Assembly (NCBI RefSeq): GCF_021353235.1
Contig: NZ_JAJTWT010000006.1
Span: forward strand, 186,001 to 250,000
DNA length: 64,000 nt
Source of the DNA: Pelomonas caseinilytica
GTDB lineage: Bacteria; Pseudomonadota; Gammaproteobacteria; Burkholderiales; Burkholderiaceae_C
Reading direction: 5' to 3'
Both the position numbers and the translations under genes were made by a program. Positions 8,273-16,656 of the stretch are shown piece by piece; position 1 is the first letter of the stretch, and every line of letters starts with the position of its first letter. The notes beneath the pieces were generated by a model. It ran no database searches and was not told where the DNA came from. It saw nothing but the letters and a program-made list of their open reading frames with translations.

Positions 8273-8294
8273 CTTCGTTCCGACCCGTACGAAG
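8273..8294 (+). promoter_or_regulatory. Hairpin abutting the start codon of small protein B
   Basis: CTTCGT at 8273-8278 can pair with ACGAAG at 8289-8294, directly before the ATG at 8295. The right arm contains the only GA-rich stretch that could bind the ribosome, so the stem could mask it. The stem is only 6 pairs with a 10-base loop, so it may also be chance. Confidence 0.3.
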
Positions 8295-8498
8295 ATGAGC
8301 AAAGACACCGTGACCGCGGTTCGCGAAGATGGCCTGCGTTATTCATCCAAGGTGGGCGGATCGCCCTTCCTCGGCAGCGGCCACACCCGCTCCTGCTTCA
8401 AATGCGGCAAGCACCGCGCCCCGGCCAGCCTGCAGTCCATCCGGCTGCTCGGCCGCAACGAGGTGGTCTGCAAGCCCAGCTGCAAGACGCTGCCCTAG
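8295..8498 (+). CDS. Small CxxCGKH zinc-ribbon-like protein B
   Basis: A 67-residue protein paralogous to the one at 7269: EDGLRYSSKVGGSPF, CFKCGKHRAP, LLGRNE and VCKPSCKTLP align one to one, with the Cys spacing C-x2-C then C-x3-C preserved. It lacks the longer basic tail of protein A. There is no export signal. It is divergent from tdk with a 153-base gap. Function unknown; retention of all four Cys and the GKHR motif in both copies suggests a folded metal-binding domain. Confidence 0.72.
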   Translation: MSKDTVTAVREDGLRYSSKVGGSPFLGSGHTRSCFKCGKHRAPASLQSIRLLGRNEVVCKPSCKTLP

Positions 8499-8578
8499 CG
8501 TCGGCCCACGTCGGCCCTCATTGGCGGGTCATTTCGCCCCGCGCCCTTGCCACGACCCGCCGTTGACGCCCTGCCGCC

Positions 8579-8602
8579 ATATGCATAGCATGATATGCAT
8601 AT
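8579..8602. promoter_or_regulatory. AT-rich palindrome, probable MarR operator
   Basis: ATATGCAT at 8579-8586 and ATGCATAT at 8595-8602 form a perfect inverted repeat with an 8-base spacer, 18 bases before the marR-like ATG at 8621. An AT-rich dyad in such GC-rich DNA, at promoter distance from a MarR gene, is the usual look of an autoregulatory MarR site. Binding is inferred. Confidence 0.7.
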
Positions 8603-8620
8603 CGCAATGGAAGGCAGCGC

Positions 8621-9097
8621 ATGGTCGAGGACGTCGTCAAGGAGCTGGGCCACCTGAGCCTGGGCACACGGCTCAAGCGGATTGGCGAGACGCTGCAGGC
8701 GCAGACCCAGGCCGTGCTGGCGGCGCATGGCTTCGAGCAGCCGGCGGCCTGGTTTCCGCTGCTGGCGGCGCTGGACCGGCTGGGGCCGCTCAGCGTCGGT
8801 GAGCTGAGCCAGGCGGTGGGCGTCAGCCAGCCGGTCGTCACACGCTCGTTGAAAGGGCTGGAGGACGAAGGGCTGGTCAGCTCGGCGTCTTCGGACCAGG
8901 ACCGGCGCGTGCGCCGCATCGGCCTCAGCGGTCGCGGGCAGAAGCTGGTGGAGCGCTCCCGGCGCGAAGCCTGGCCAGCCATCGAGGCAGCCGTGGCCCA
9001 GGCCTGCGCTGGGCTGGAAGGCGATCTTCTGGCCCAGCTCGCGGCTCTGGAGGATGCCCTGATCGAAGCGCCGTTGATGCAGCGGGTGCCATCATGA
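8621..9097 (+). CDS. MarR family transcriptional regulator
   Basis: The 158-residue protein has the MarR winged helix: FPLLAALDRLGPLSVGELSQ, VSQPVVTRSLKGLEDEGLVS as recognition helix, and the wing SDQDRRVRRIGLSGRG. N- and C-terminal helices form the dimer part. It overlaps the GNAT gene by ATGA (9094-9097), so the pair is one translational unit. MarR-GNAT pairs are common in proteobacteria, sometimes as fused proteins. The AT-rich palindrome upstream is a likely operator. The inducing ligand is unknown. Confidence 0.92.
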   Translation: MVEDVVKELGHLSLGTRLKRIGETLQAQTQAVLAAHGFEQPAAWFPLLAALDRLGPLSVGELSQAVGVSQPVVTRSLKGLEDEGLVSSASSDQDRRVRRIGLSGRGQKLVERSRREAWPAIEAAVAQACAGLEGDLLAQLAALEDALIEAPLMQRVPS

Positions 9098-9771
9098 GTC
9101 GTGATCTCGACCGCCCCGTCTGGGCCAGCCTGCAGCACCAGCCGCACTGGGCCATCGGCGACGAGCGCGCGCGGCGCTTCAAGGCCGACATCAACCGCTT
9201 TGCCGCCACGCCCGACGAGAGCCCAGCCAGCCTGGCGGCGCTCGCCGCACTCGTGCAGCCGGGCGACGACGCCGTCTTCCTCGCCCAGGTGCCGCCCCCC
9301 GTCGTGCCGCCGGGCCTGGTGGCCGTGAAGGAGGCCCTCGCCGTGCAGATGATGGCGACGCGTGTTCTCGAAGCCGATGAGGGCGTGGAGGTCCTCACCG
9401 ATGCCGACGCCGCCGAGATGCTGGTCCTGGCCACGCTGACCGAGCCCGGGCCCTTCCTGCCGCGCACCCACACCATGGGCCGCTTCATCGGCCTGCGCGT
9501 CGGCGGCCGTCTGGCCGCCATGGCCGGAGAACGCATGCGCTTCCCGGGCCATGTCGAGGTCAGCGGCGTCTGCACCCACCCCGACTTCCGCGGCCGGGGC
9601 CTGGCGCGCCGGCTGTCGGCCGCGGTGACGGCCGACATCCAGCACCGCGGCGAGCAGGCCTTCCTGCACGCCTGGACGACCAACACCACGGCGATCGTGC
9701 TCTACGAAAGCCTGGGTTTCGTGACGCGGACACTGGTGAACATCGCCGTCCTCAAACGCCCGCCAGCTTGA
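9094..9771 (+). CDS. GNAT family N-acetyltransferase
   Basis: The 225-residue protein has its GNAT core in the C-terminal half: AGERMRFPGHVEVSGVCTHP, then HPDFRGRGLARRL (acetyl-CoA binding Q/RxxGxG/A-type loop) and FLHAWTTNTTAIVLYESLGF. The N-terminal 90 residues (SLQHQPHWAIGDERARRF) are typical of the FR47-like subgroup. It is translated with the upstream MarR regulator. Substrate unknown; candidates are small amines or an antibiotic-like compound sensed by the MarR protein. Its 3' end overlaps the convergent outer-membrane efflux gene by 20 bases. Confidence 0.88.
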   Translation: MSRDLDRPVWASLQHQPHWAIGDERARRFKADINRFAATPDESPASLAALAALVQPGDDAVFLAQVPPPVVPPGLVAVKEALAVQMMATRVLEADEGVEVLTDADAAEMLVLATLTEPGPFLPRTHTMGRFIGLRVGGRLAAMAGERMRFPGHVEVSGVCTHPDFRGRGLARRLSAAVTADIQHRGEQAFLHAWTTNTTAIVLYESLGFVTRTLVNIAVLKRPPA

Positions 9772-11149
9772 CGCCCGCGTCGGGGCTCCAGCCACCGCCC
9801 AGCGCCCGGATCAGGCCGACGGTGGCCTGGTACTGCGCCGAGCGCACCTGCAGGGCCGAGCGGCGGTTGGCCAGTTCGCTGCGGCGGGCGTCCAGCAGTT
9901 CGAGCTGGCTGACGAGGCCGTTGCGGTAGCGCGTGTCCGACAGCTTCAGGGCCTGACCGGCGGCGCTGACGGCGCGGGCGCTGGCCTCGCCCTGGGCCTG
10001 CAGCAGCGTGAGCGCGCCGAGCTGGTCCTCGACATCCTTCAGCGCGAGCAGGAACTGCTCGCGGAAGGCGATGGCCTCGCCATCCATCTGCGCCTTGGCC
10101 GCATCGACGCCCGCCTGGCGGCGGCCACCATCGAAGATCGGCAGGGCCCCGAGCAGGCCGATGCCCCAGGTGCTGGCGCCGCTCTTCAGCAGGTTGGACA
10201 GTTCGCCCGACACGCCGCCGCCCTGGGCCGTCAGGGAGAGGCTGGGCCACCAGGCGGCGCGGGCCACGCCCACGCGGGCCTGGGCGGCCTCGAGCCGGCT
10301 GCGCGCGGCGGCGAGGTCGGGCCGCCGCTGCAGCAGCTCGCTGGGCAGGCCGGCAGGCACGGTCGGCAGGGCGGTCGTCCAGGGGGCCGGCGCCAGGCTG
10401 AAACTGGACGGCGCCTCGCCGACGAGCACGGCCAGGGCCGTCTCCAGTTCGAGGCGGCGCCGGTCCAGGGCCAGGGCTTCGGCCTCGTTGGCAGCCAGTT
10501 CGGCGCGCACGCGGGCCACGTCCAGGTCGGCCACGTCGCCGGCGCGAGCACGCTTCTCCGTCAGCGCCTGGGTCTCGCCGTAGGCGGCGACGGTGTCGCG
10601 CACGATCTCGCGCTCGGTGTCCAGGGCCCGCAGCGCGAGGTAGCCGCGGGCGACGTTGGCCTGCACCAGCAGACGCGCATCGGCCAGCAGCTGCTCCTGG
10701 GCTTGCACGTCCAGCGCGGCGGCATTGCGCTCGTGCAGCAGGCGCCCGCCCAGGTCCAGCTCGTAGGCGAGGTTGAGGCCAGCGCTGTACTGCGTCGCGG
10801 GTTGCGGGACCGGTTGTCCCGGCGCGGACGAGCGGCCGGCACCGGCCGACACGCCGACCTGCGGCAGCCGCGCCGCGCCGGCGTTGCCAAGCGCGGCCCT
10901 GGCCAGGGCGAGGCGACTGGCGGCCGACTGCACGCTGGTATTGGCGGCCATGGCCCGGGCGACGAGATCCTCGAGCACCGGATCGGCGAAGGGCCGCCAC
11001 CAGCTCGCGGTCAGTGCAGGCGCCTCGTTCGCGGACACCGCCTTGTAGGCGGCCGGCGGCTGCGGCAGCCGGGCCGGATCGACCGAGCCGACCGAGGCGC
11101 AGCCCGCCAGCAGCAGTGCTGCAAAAAGTGGGGTCAGAGTCAATTTCAT
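9752..11149 (-). CDS. RND efflux outer-membrane lipoprotein (NodT/OprM family)
   Basis: The 465-residue protein is a TolC-like outer-membrane factor. It has a lipoprotein signal (FAALLLAGCASV, acylated Cys near 16), then two outer-membrane-factor repeats with helical barrel segments, including RPDLAAARSRLEAAQA in the second. The start at 11149 follows the pump stop by 5 bases, with AAGGAAA inside the end of the pump gene as ribosome binding site. It is the last gene of the operon hydrolase-adaptor-pump-channel and should form the exit duct of the tripartite complex. Confidence 0.95.
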   Translation of the reverse strand: MKLTLTPLFAALLLAGCASVGSVDPARLPQPPAAYKAVSANEAPALTASWWRPFADPVLEDLVARAMAANTSVQSAASRLALARAALGNAGAARLPQVGVSAGAGRSSAPGQPVPQPATQYSAGLNLAYELDLGGRLLHERNAAALDVQAQEQLLADARLLVQANVARGYLALRALDTEREIVRDTVAAYGETQALTEKRARAGDVADLDVARVRAELAANEAEALALDRRRLELETALAVLVGEAPSSFSLAPAPWTTALPTVPAGLPSELLQRRPDLAAARSRLEAAQARVGVARAAWWPSLSLTAQGGGVSGELSNLLKSGASTWGIGLLGALPIFDGGRRQAGVDAAKAQMDGEAIAFREQFLLALKDVEDQLGALTLLQAQGEASARAVSAAGQALKLSDTRYRNGLVSQLELLDARRSELANRRSALQVRSAQYQATVGLIRALGGGWSPDAGVKLAGV

Positions 11150-11154
11150 GATGA

Positions 11155-14100
11155 TCACTTTCCTTGCGGCAGGGCGTCGTGGTCGAGGGCGGCCGCGGCT
11201 TGCGCCTGCTGGGCGGGCGATGCCGGCGCAGCGACCTGCCCGCCGTGATGCCTCAGCGGCGCGTTGCCCGACAGGCGACGCACGATGACGTAGAACAGCG
11301 GCGTCAGGAACAGGCCGAAGCCGGTCACGCCGATCATTCCGGCGAACACCGCCACGCCCATGGCCTGGCGCATCTCGGCGCCGGCGCCGGTCGAGAGCAC
11401 CAGGGGCAGCACGCCCATCACGAAGGCCATGGACGTCATCAGGATGGGCCGCAGCCGCAGCCGCGCGGCCTCCAGCGCGGCCTGCACCGGCGTGCGGCCG
11501 GCGAACTCCAGCTCGCGGGCGAACTCGACGATGAGGATGGCGTTCTTGGCCGACAGTCCCACCAGCACGATGAGGCCGATCTGCGTGAAGACGTTGTTGT
11601 CGCCATGGCTGAGCCACACGCCGGTCATCGCCGCGAGCAGGCCCATGGGCACGATCAGCAGGATGGCCAGCGGCAGGGCCAGGCTCTCGTACTGCGCGGC
11701 CAGCACCAGGAAGACCAGCAGGATGGCCAGCGGGAAGACCCAGATGGCCGAGTTGCCGGCGATCTTTTCCTGGTAGGTCAGGTCGGTCCACTCGTAGCCG
11801 ATGCCGGGTGGCAGCGTCTCCGCGGCGATGCGCTCGACGGCGGCCTGGGCCTGGCCCGACGAATAGCCGGGCGCGGCGCCGCCGTTGATGTCGGCGGCCA
11901 GGAAGCCGTTGTAGCGCAGCGCGCGCTCGGGGCCGAAGCTGGGCTTGACCTTCATCAGCGCGGACAGCGGCACCATTTCGCCGGTGCTCGACCTGACCTT
12001 CAGCGCGCCGATGTCCTCGGCCCGGGCGCGGAAGGGCGCGTCGGCCTGCACCCGCACCGAGTAGGTCCGCCCGAACTTGTTGAAGTCGTTGACGTAGAGG
12101 CTGCCGAGGTAGATCTGCATGGTGTCGAACACGTCCGTCACGGCCACGCCGAGCTGGCGGGCGCGCGTGCGGTCGAGGTCGGCATAGAGCTGCGGCACGT
12201 TGACCTGGAAGCTGGAGAACAGCCCGGCCAGCTCCGGCGTCTTGGACGCCTTGGCCATGAAGGCCTTGAGGGCCTGGTCCAGCGCCTCGTAGCCGAGGCC
12301 GCCGCGGTCCTGCAGCTGCAGCTTGAAGCCACCCGTCGTGCCCAGGCCCTGCACGGGCGGCGGCGGGAACATGACGATGAAGGCGTCCTCGATCTGGCCG
12401 TACTGCGCGTTCAGCTGACCGGCGATGGCGCCGGCCGACAGGGCCTTGCCCTTGCGCTCGTCGAAGGGCTTGAGCGTCGCGAAGACGATGCCCGAGCTGG
12501 AGCTGTTGGTGAAGCCGTTGATCGACAGGCCGGGGAAGGCCACCGCATGCTCCACGCCCGGGGTCTTGAGCGTGATGTCGGTCATGCGGCGGATGACGTC
12601 CTCGGTGCGGTCCAGCGTGGCGCCGTCGGGCAGCTGGGCGAAGCCGATCAGGTACTGCTTGTCTTGCCCCGGCACGAAGCCGCCCGGCACGGCCTTGAAC
12701 AGGCCCGCCGTGGACGCGACCAGCAGCAGGTAGACGGCCATCATCACGGCCTTGCGCGACATCAGCGTCTTCACGCCGCTGCCGTACTTCTCCGAGCTGC
12801 GGGCGAAGAACCGGTTGAAGCGGCCGAAGAAGCCACCCAGCACGCGGTCCATGCCGCGGGTGAGCGCGTCCTTGGGCGCGTGGTGGTCCTTGAGCAGCAT
12901 GGCGGCCAGGGCCGGCGACAGGGTCAGCGAGTTGATCGCCGAGATCACCGTCGAGATGGCGATGGTCAGCGCGAACTGCTTGTAGAACTGCCCCGTCAGG
13001 CCGGTGATGAAGGCCAGCGGCACGAAGACCGAGATCAGCGTCAGCGCGATGGCGATGATGGGCCCGGAGACCTCGCGCATGGCGCGGTAGGTCGCCTCGC
13101 GCGGCGACAGCCCGGCGGCGATGTTGCGCTCCACGTTCTCCACCACCACGATGGCGTCGTCCACCACGATGCCGATGGCCAGCACCAGGCCGAAGAGGCT
13201 CAGCGCGTTGATGGAGAAGCCGAAGCCGTGCATCACCGCGAAGGTGCCGATGATGGACACCGGCACGGCCAGCAGCGGGATGATGGAGGCGCGCCAGGTC
13301 TGCAGGAAGAGGATGACGACCAGCACCACCAGGGCGATGGCTTCGAGCAGCGTGTGGATGACCGACTCGATGGACGCGCGGACGAACTGCGTCGGGTCGT
13401 AGACGATGGTGTACTCCACGCCCTCGGGCATGCCGGCCTTGAGCTCGGCCATGGTCTCGCGCACGTTCTTCGAGATGTCCAGCGCATTGCCGCCCGGGGC
13501 CTGGAAGATGGGCACCGCCACGGCGGGCTTGTTGTCCAGCAGCGAGCGCAGCGCGTACTCCGAGGCGCCGAGTTCCAGGCGGCCCAGGTCGCGCAGCCGC
13601 GTCACGGCGCCGTTCGCGCCGGTCTTGACGATGATGTCGCCGAACTCCTCGACCGACTGCAGCCGGCCCTGGGCGTTGACCGACAGCTGCAGGTCGATGC
13701 CCTGCAGGCCGGGCGAGGCGCCGACGACGCCGGCGGCGGCCTGCACGTTCTGCTCGCGGATGGCCTGCACCACGTCGTTGGCGGACAGGCCGTGCTCGGC
13801 CACCTTCTGCGGGTCCAGCCAGACGCGCATGGAATAGTCGCCCGCGCCGAACAGCTGCACCTGGCCCACGCCAGGGATGCGCGCCAGGCGGTCCTTGACG
13901 TTGAGCACCGCGTAGTTGCGCAGGTAGGTCATGTCGTAGCGCTCGTTGGGCGAGGTCAGGTGCACGACCATGGTCAGGTCGGGGCTGCTCTTGACCGTCG
14001 TCACGCCCAGGCGCTTGACCTCCTCGGGCAGGCGCGCCTCGGCCTGCGAGACGCGGTTCTGCACCAGCTGCTGGGCCTTGTCGGGGTCGGTGCCGAGCTT

Positions 14101-14388
14101 GAAGCTGACGGTCAGCGTCATCAGGCCGTCGGTCGTGGCCTGGCTGCTCATGTAGAGCATGTCCTCGATGCCGTTGATGGCTTCCTCGAGGGGTGTGGCC
14201 ACGGTCTCGGCGATGACCTTGGGGTTGGCGCCAGGGTATTGGGCGCGCACGACGACCGAGGGCGGCACCACGTCGGGGTATTCCGAGATGGGCAGCGCGC
14301 GGATCGACAGCAGGCCGCCGATGAAGATCAGCAGCGACAGCACGCCCGCGAAGATGGGGCGGTCGATGAAGAATTTGGAGAGATTCAT
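11155..14388 (-). CDS. RND efflux pump permease (HAE1, MexF/AcrB-like)
   Basis: The 1077-residue protein is a hydrophobe/amphiphile RND pump. It opens with the typical FFIDRPIFAGVLS and has twelve predicted membrane segments with two large periplasmic loops. The proton-relay segment LAIGIVVDDAIVVVENVERN carries the paired Asp of TM4. The N-terminal sequence (ISEYPDVVPPSVVVRAQYPG) is closest to MexF-type pumps as I recall them. AAGGA precedes the ATG by about 8 bases. It exports hydrophobic drugs or solvents by proton antiport, in complex with the adjacent adaptor and outer-membrane channel. A hairpin repeat separates it from the adaptor gene. Confidence 0.95.
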   Translation of the reverse strand: MNLSKFFIDRPIFAGVLSLLIFIGGLLSIRALPISEYPDVVPPSVVVRAQYPGANPKVIAETVATPLEEAINGIEDMLYMSSQATTDGLMTLTVSFKLGTDPDKAQQLVQNRVSQAEARLPEEVKRLGVTTVKSSPDLTMVVHLTSPNERYDMTYLRNYAVLNVKDRLARIPGVGQVQLFGAGDYSMRVWLDPQKVAEHGLSANDVVQAIREQNVQAAAGVVGASPGLQGIDLQLSVNAQGRLQSVEEFGDIIVKTGANGAVTRLRDLGRLELGASEYALRSLLDNKPAVAVPIFQAPGGNALDISKNVRETMAELKAGMPEGVEYTIVYDPTQFVRASIESVIHTLLEAIALVVLVVILFLQTWRASIIPLLAVPVSIIGTFAVMHGFGFSINALSLFGLVLAIGIVVDDAIVVVENVERNIAAGLSPREATYRAMREVSGPIIAIALTLISVFVPLAFITGLTGQFYKQFALTIAISTVISAINSLTLSPALAAMLLKDHHAPKDALTRGMDRVLGGFFGRFNRFFARSSEKYGSGVKTLMSRKAVMMAVYLLLVASTAGLFKAVPGGFVPGQDKQYLIGFAQLPDGATLDRTEDVIRRMTDITLKTPGVEHAVAFPGLSINGFTNSSSSGIVFATLKPFDERKGKALSAGAIAGQLNAQYGQIEDAFIVMFPPPPVQGLGTTGGFKLQLQDRGGLGYEALDQALKAFMAKASKTPELAGLFSSFQVNVPQLYADLDRTRARQLGVAVTDVFDTMQIYLGSLYVNDFNKFGRTYSVRVQADAPFRARAEDIGALKVRSSTGEMVPLSALMKVKPSFGPERALRYNGFLAADINGGAAPGYSSGQAQAAVERIAAETLPPGIGYEWTDLTYQEKIAGNSAIWVFPLAILLVFLVLAAQYESLALPLAILLIVPMGLLAAMTGVWLSHGDNNVFTQIGLIVLVGLSAKNAILIVEFARELEFAGRTPVQAALEAARLRLRPILMTSMAFVMGVLPLVLSTGAGAEMRQAMGVAVFAGMIGVTGFGLFLTPLFYVIVRRLSGNAPLRHHGGQVAAPASPAQQAQAAAALDHDALPQGK

Positions 14389-14440
14389 TGAGCTTGTCCT
14401 TTCAAGGACTGCGACGCCTGAGGCCGTCGCGAGATCGAGC

Positions 14441-14520
14441 GAAAGCCGTGGATCCGGCCTTGCCGGTCCACTGGCTGCTGCCCCCTTGAGGGGGCGCGCG
14501 AAGCGCGTAGGGGGTGGGCT
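14441..14520 (+). repeat. Intergenic repeat family B, copy 1
   Basis: An approximately 80-base element between the adaptor and pump genes of the RND operon. It contains GGATCCGGC, a GCCCCC-TTGA-GGGGGC hairpin, a GCGCG..CGCG stretch and ends GTAGGGGGTGGGC against the adaptor stop codon. The same blocks occur in the same order, inverted, at 24277-24350 before trpE. Confidence 0.8.
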
Positions 14521-15736
14521 AGCTCGCTTTGGCGGCGGCCTGTTGGGCCGTCAGCTCCGGCTTGGCGTCCATCGCGACCTCCTTGGGCGCGAGGACGGAC
14601 CCGGGCCGGACGCGCTGCACGCCGCCGACGACGACACGCTCACCGCCCTTGAGGCCGCTGGTCACGACGCGCAGGCCGTTGACGCTGGCGCCCAGGGTCA
14701 CGCCGCGCCACTCGGCCTGGTTGCCCTCGCCGACGACGATGACGTAACGCTTGTCCTGGTCGGTGCCGACGGCGCGTTCGTTGACGAGCAGGGCGGCCTC
14801 GTTGCGGGCCTGGCCCATGCGCAGCTTGGCGAACTGGCCGGGGATGAGGCTGCCGTCCTTGTTGTCGAACACGGCGCGCACCCGCAGCGTGCCGCTCCTG
14901 GCGTCGACCTGGTTGTCGACGAGCTGCAAGCGGCCGGTCAGGCTCTTGTCCGAGCCGGCCAGCATCTCCACCGGGATGCGCTCCATGCCCTTGCGCTCGG
15001 CCGCGCCGCCAGGCAACGAGGCGAGGGCATCGCGCACGATCTTCTCGTCCGCGTCGAAGCTCGCATAGATGGGGCTGACCGACACCAGCGTCGTCAGCAC
15101 CGGCGCGCCCGCGCCGGCGGCGACGAGGTTGCCCGTGGTCACCTCGATCTTGCCGACCCGGCCGGCCACGGGGGCGCGGACCTGGGTGTAGCCGAGGTTG
15201 AGCTGGGCCGTCTGCAGCGCGGCCTGGGCGGCGCGCAGGTTGGCGGCGGCCTCGCGGGCGGCGTTGTCGCGCTCGTCGTAGTCGCGGCGGGCGACGGCGC
15301 GCTCGTCCAGCAGCGCCTTGGATCGCGCCAGCTCGCTCTGCGTGTAGGTGAGCCGCGCCTGCGCGGCGGCGACCTGGGCCTCGACGCGGGCGACTTCGGC
15401 CTGGTAGGGCGCGGGGTCGATGGTGACGAGAAGGTCCCCCGCCTTGACGAGGCTGCCCTCGCGGAAATGCACCGCCTGCACGGCGCCCGAGACCCGCGCG
15501 CGCACGTCGACGCGGTCCACGGCCTCGAGGCGGCCGGAGAACTCGTTCCAGGCCGAGACCTCCTGGCTGACGACCTGGGCCACCGAGACCGGCGTGGCCG
15601 GTGGCGCGGCCGAGGTGGGGGTAGCCTGCGCGGCATGGCTGCCGAACTGGCCGATGCCGACGGCGCCCAGGGCGACGAGCGCGGCGGCGCCGGCGATCAG
15701 GCCGAAGCGACGATTCAAACGTGGGGTGGACAGCAT
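14519..15736 (-). CDS. RND efflux periplasmic adaptor subunit
   Basis: The 405-residue membrane fusion protein starts with a signal/anchor (RFGLIAGAAALVALGAVGI), followed by the lipoyl half-motif (VDVRARVSGAVQAVHFREGS), a long alpha-hairpin (QAEVARVEAQVAAAQARL onward) and the second half-motif VRAPVAGRVGKIEV. Beta-barrel and membrane-proximal domains follow. GGAGAG lies 8 bases before the start. It bridges the pump and the outer-membrane channel encoded downstream. There is no lipobox Cys. Confidence 0.95.
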   Translation of the reverse strand: MLSTPRLNRRFGLIAGAAALVALGAVGIGQFGSHAAQATPTSAAPPATPVSVAQVVSQEVSAWNEFSGRLEAVDRVDVRARVSGAVQAVHFREGSLVKAGDLLVTIDPAPYQAEVARVEAQVAAAQARLTYTQSELARSKALLDERAVARRDYDERDNAAREAAANLRAAQAALQTAQLNLGYTQVRAPVAGRVGKIEVTTGNLVAAGAGAPVLTTLVSVSPIYASFDADEKIVRDALASLPGGAAERKGMERIPVEMLAGSDKSLTGRLQLVDNQVDARSGTLRVRAVFDNKDGSLIPGQFAKLRMGQARNEAALLVNERAVGTDQDKRYVIVVGEGNQAEWRGVTLGASVNGLRVVTSGLKGGERVVVGGVQRVRPGSVLAPKEVAMDAKPELTAQQAAAKAS

Positions 15737-15766
15737 TTCTATTTCTCTCCGAAGGTCAGGCAGGAA

Positions 15767-16552
15767 TCAGGCGGGCAGGGACAGCGCGCGGCGCGCCGCC
15801 TCTCGCAGGAACTCGTGGACGGGGTTGAGCACGTAGCCGGGCGCGATGGCGGGCAGCGTCCTCTCGGCGGCGCTGCCGCCGTGCTCGCGCAGCGCCGCGG
15901 CATAACGGCGCGACTCGTCGTTCAGCGGATGGCCGGCGATGCTCAGCACCAGGGCGGGCGCCAGGCCCGCGAGGCGGCTGGACGCCAGGGGCACGGCATA
16001 GGGGTGGTCGGCGCGGGCGCTGTCGCCCAGGTAGGCCTGCCAACCCTTGGTGTAGATGCACTCGCAGCCCCCGCATTCGCCCTCGCGCATGGAAGGGCTG
16101 CCGAGCTGGGGGTCCAGCATGGGCGAGACGAGCAACTGGCCCGCGAGCTGGGGCGCGCGCTGGTCACGCGCCATCAGCGCCAGCGCCGCGGCGACGTTGC
16201 CCCCGGCTTCCTCGCCGGCGACGAAGAGGGCGGTATGCGCGGAACCCGTCAACTTGGCCGGTTTGGCGGCCAGGGCCTGCAAGGCCTCGAAGGCGGCGCC
16301 CAGCCCGGCCGGGAAGGGGTGCTCGGGCGCGAGCGGATAGTCCAGGGCGACGACATCGGCGCCGGCCTCGGCCAGCATCTCGCTGCGTGCCCGGGTGGAT
16401 TCCAGCGAGCCGCTGGTGAAGTTGCCGCCGTGCAGCCACAGCAGCAGGGCGCGGTCGTCACCGTCCAGCGGGCGGCGCGCCGTGTAGACCTGCGCCACCA
16501 GGCCCGGGGCGGGGCCGAGGCGCAAGGTGGCAGGGGAGGCGATCTTGTCCAT
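15767..16552 (-). CDS. Alpha/beta-hydrolase (HSL-like) protein lacking the nucleophile Ser
   Basis: A 261-residue alpha/beta-hydrolase of the hormone-sensitive-lipase type: the oxyanion motif is LWLHGGN (usual HGGG), then VVALDYPLAPEHPFPAGL, and the elbow reads VAGEEAGGN where active members have GDSAGG or GESAGG. The nucleophile position is therefore Glu. The later Asp (LNDESRRYAAAL) and a His (NPVHEFL) are still recognisable. A Cys-rich insertion (EGECGGCECIYTKGW) is unusual. It heads the RND operon, 30 bases upstream of the adaptor gene, and diverges from the LysR gene. It may be a non-catalytic ligand-binding protein. Confidence 0.85.
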   Translation of the reverse strand: MDKIASPATLRLGPAPGLVAQVYTARRPLDGDDRALLLWLHGGNFTSGSLESTRARSEMLAEAGADVVALDYPLAPEHPFPAGLGAAFEALQALAAKPAKLTGSAHTALFVAGEEAGGNVAAALALMARDQRAPQLAGQLLVSPMLDPQLGSPSMREGECGGCECIYTKGWQAYLGDSARADHPYAVPLASSRLAGLAPALVLSIAGHPLNDESRRYAAALREHGGSAAERTLPAIAPGYVLNPVHEFLREAARRALSLPA

Positions 16553-16656
16553 GGGCCGAAAGATAGTGATCGAGGCCGCTGGGATAAACGCCCTGTGGGG
16601 CGACTCACTTTTCCTCGACGTGGAACAATCGGTTTTCTTCCTACCAGCCCAATGCC

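Noticed and set aside
11164..14391. Long open frame antisense to the RND pump
   Set aside because: It is a shadow frame of high-GC coding DNA, His/Gly/Arg-rich without domains; the pump gene on the other strand is certain.
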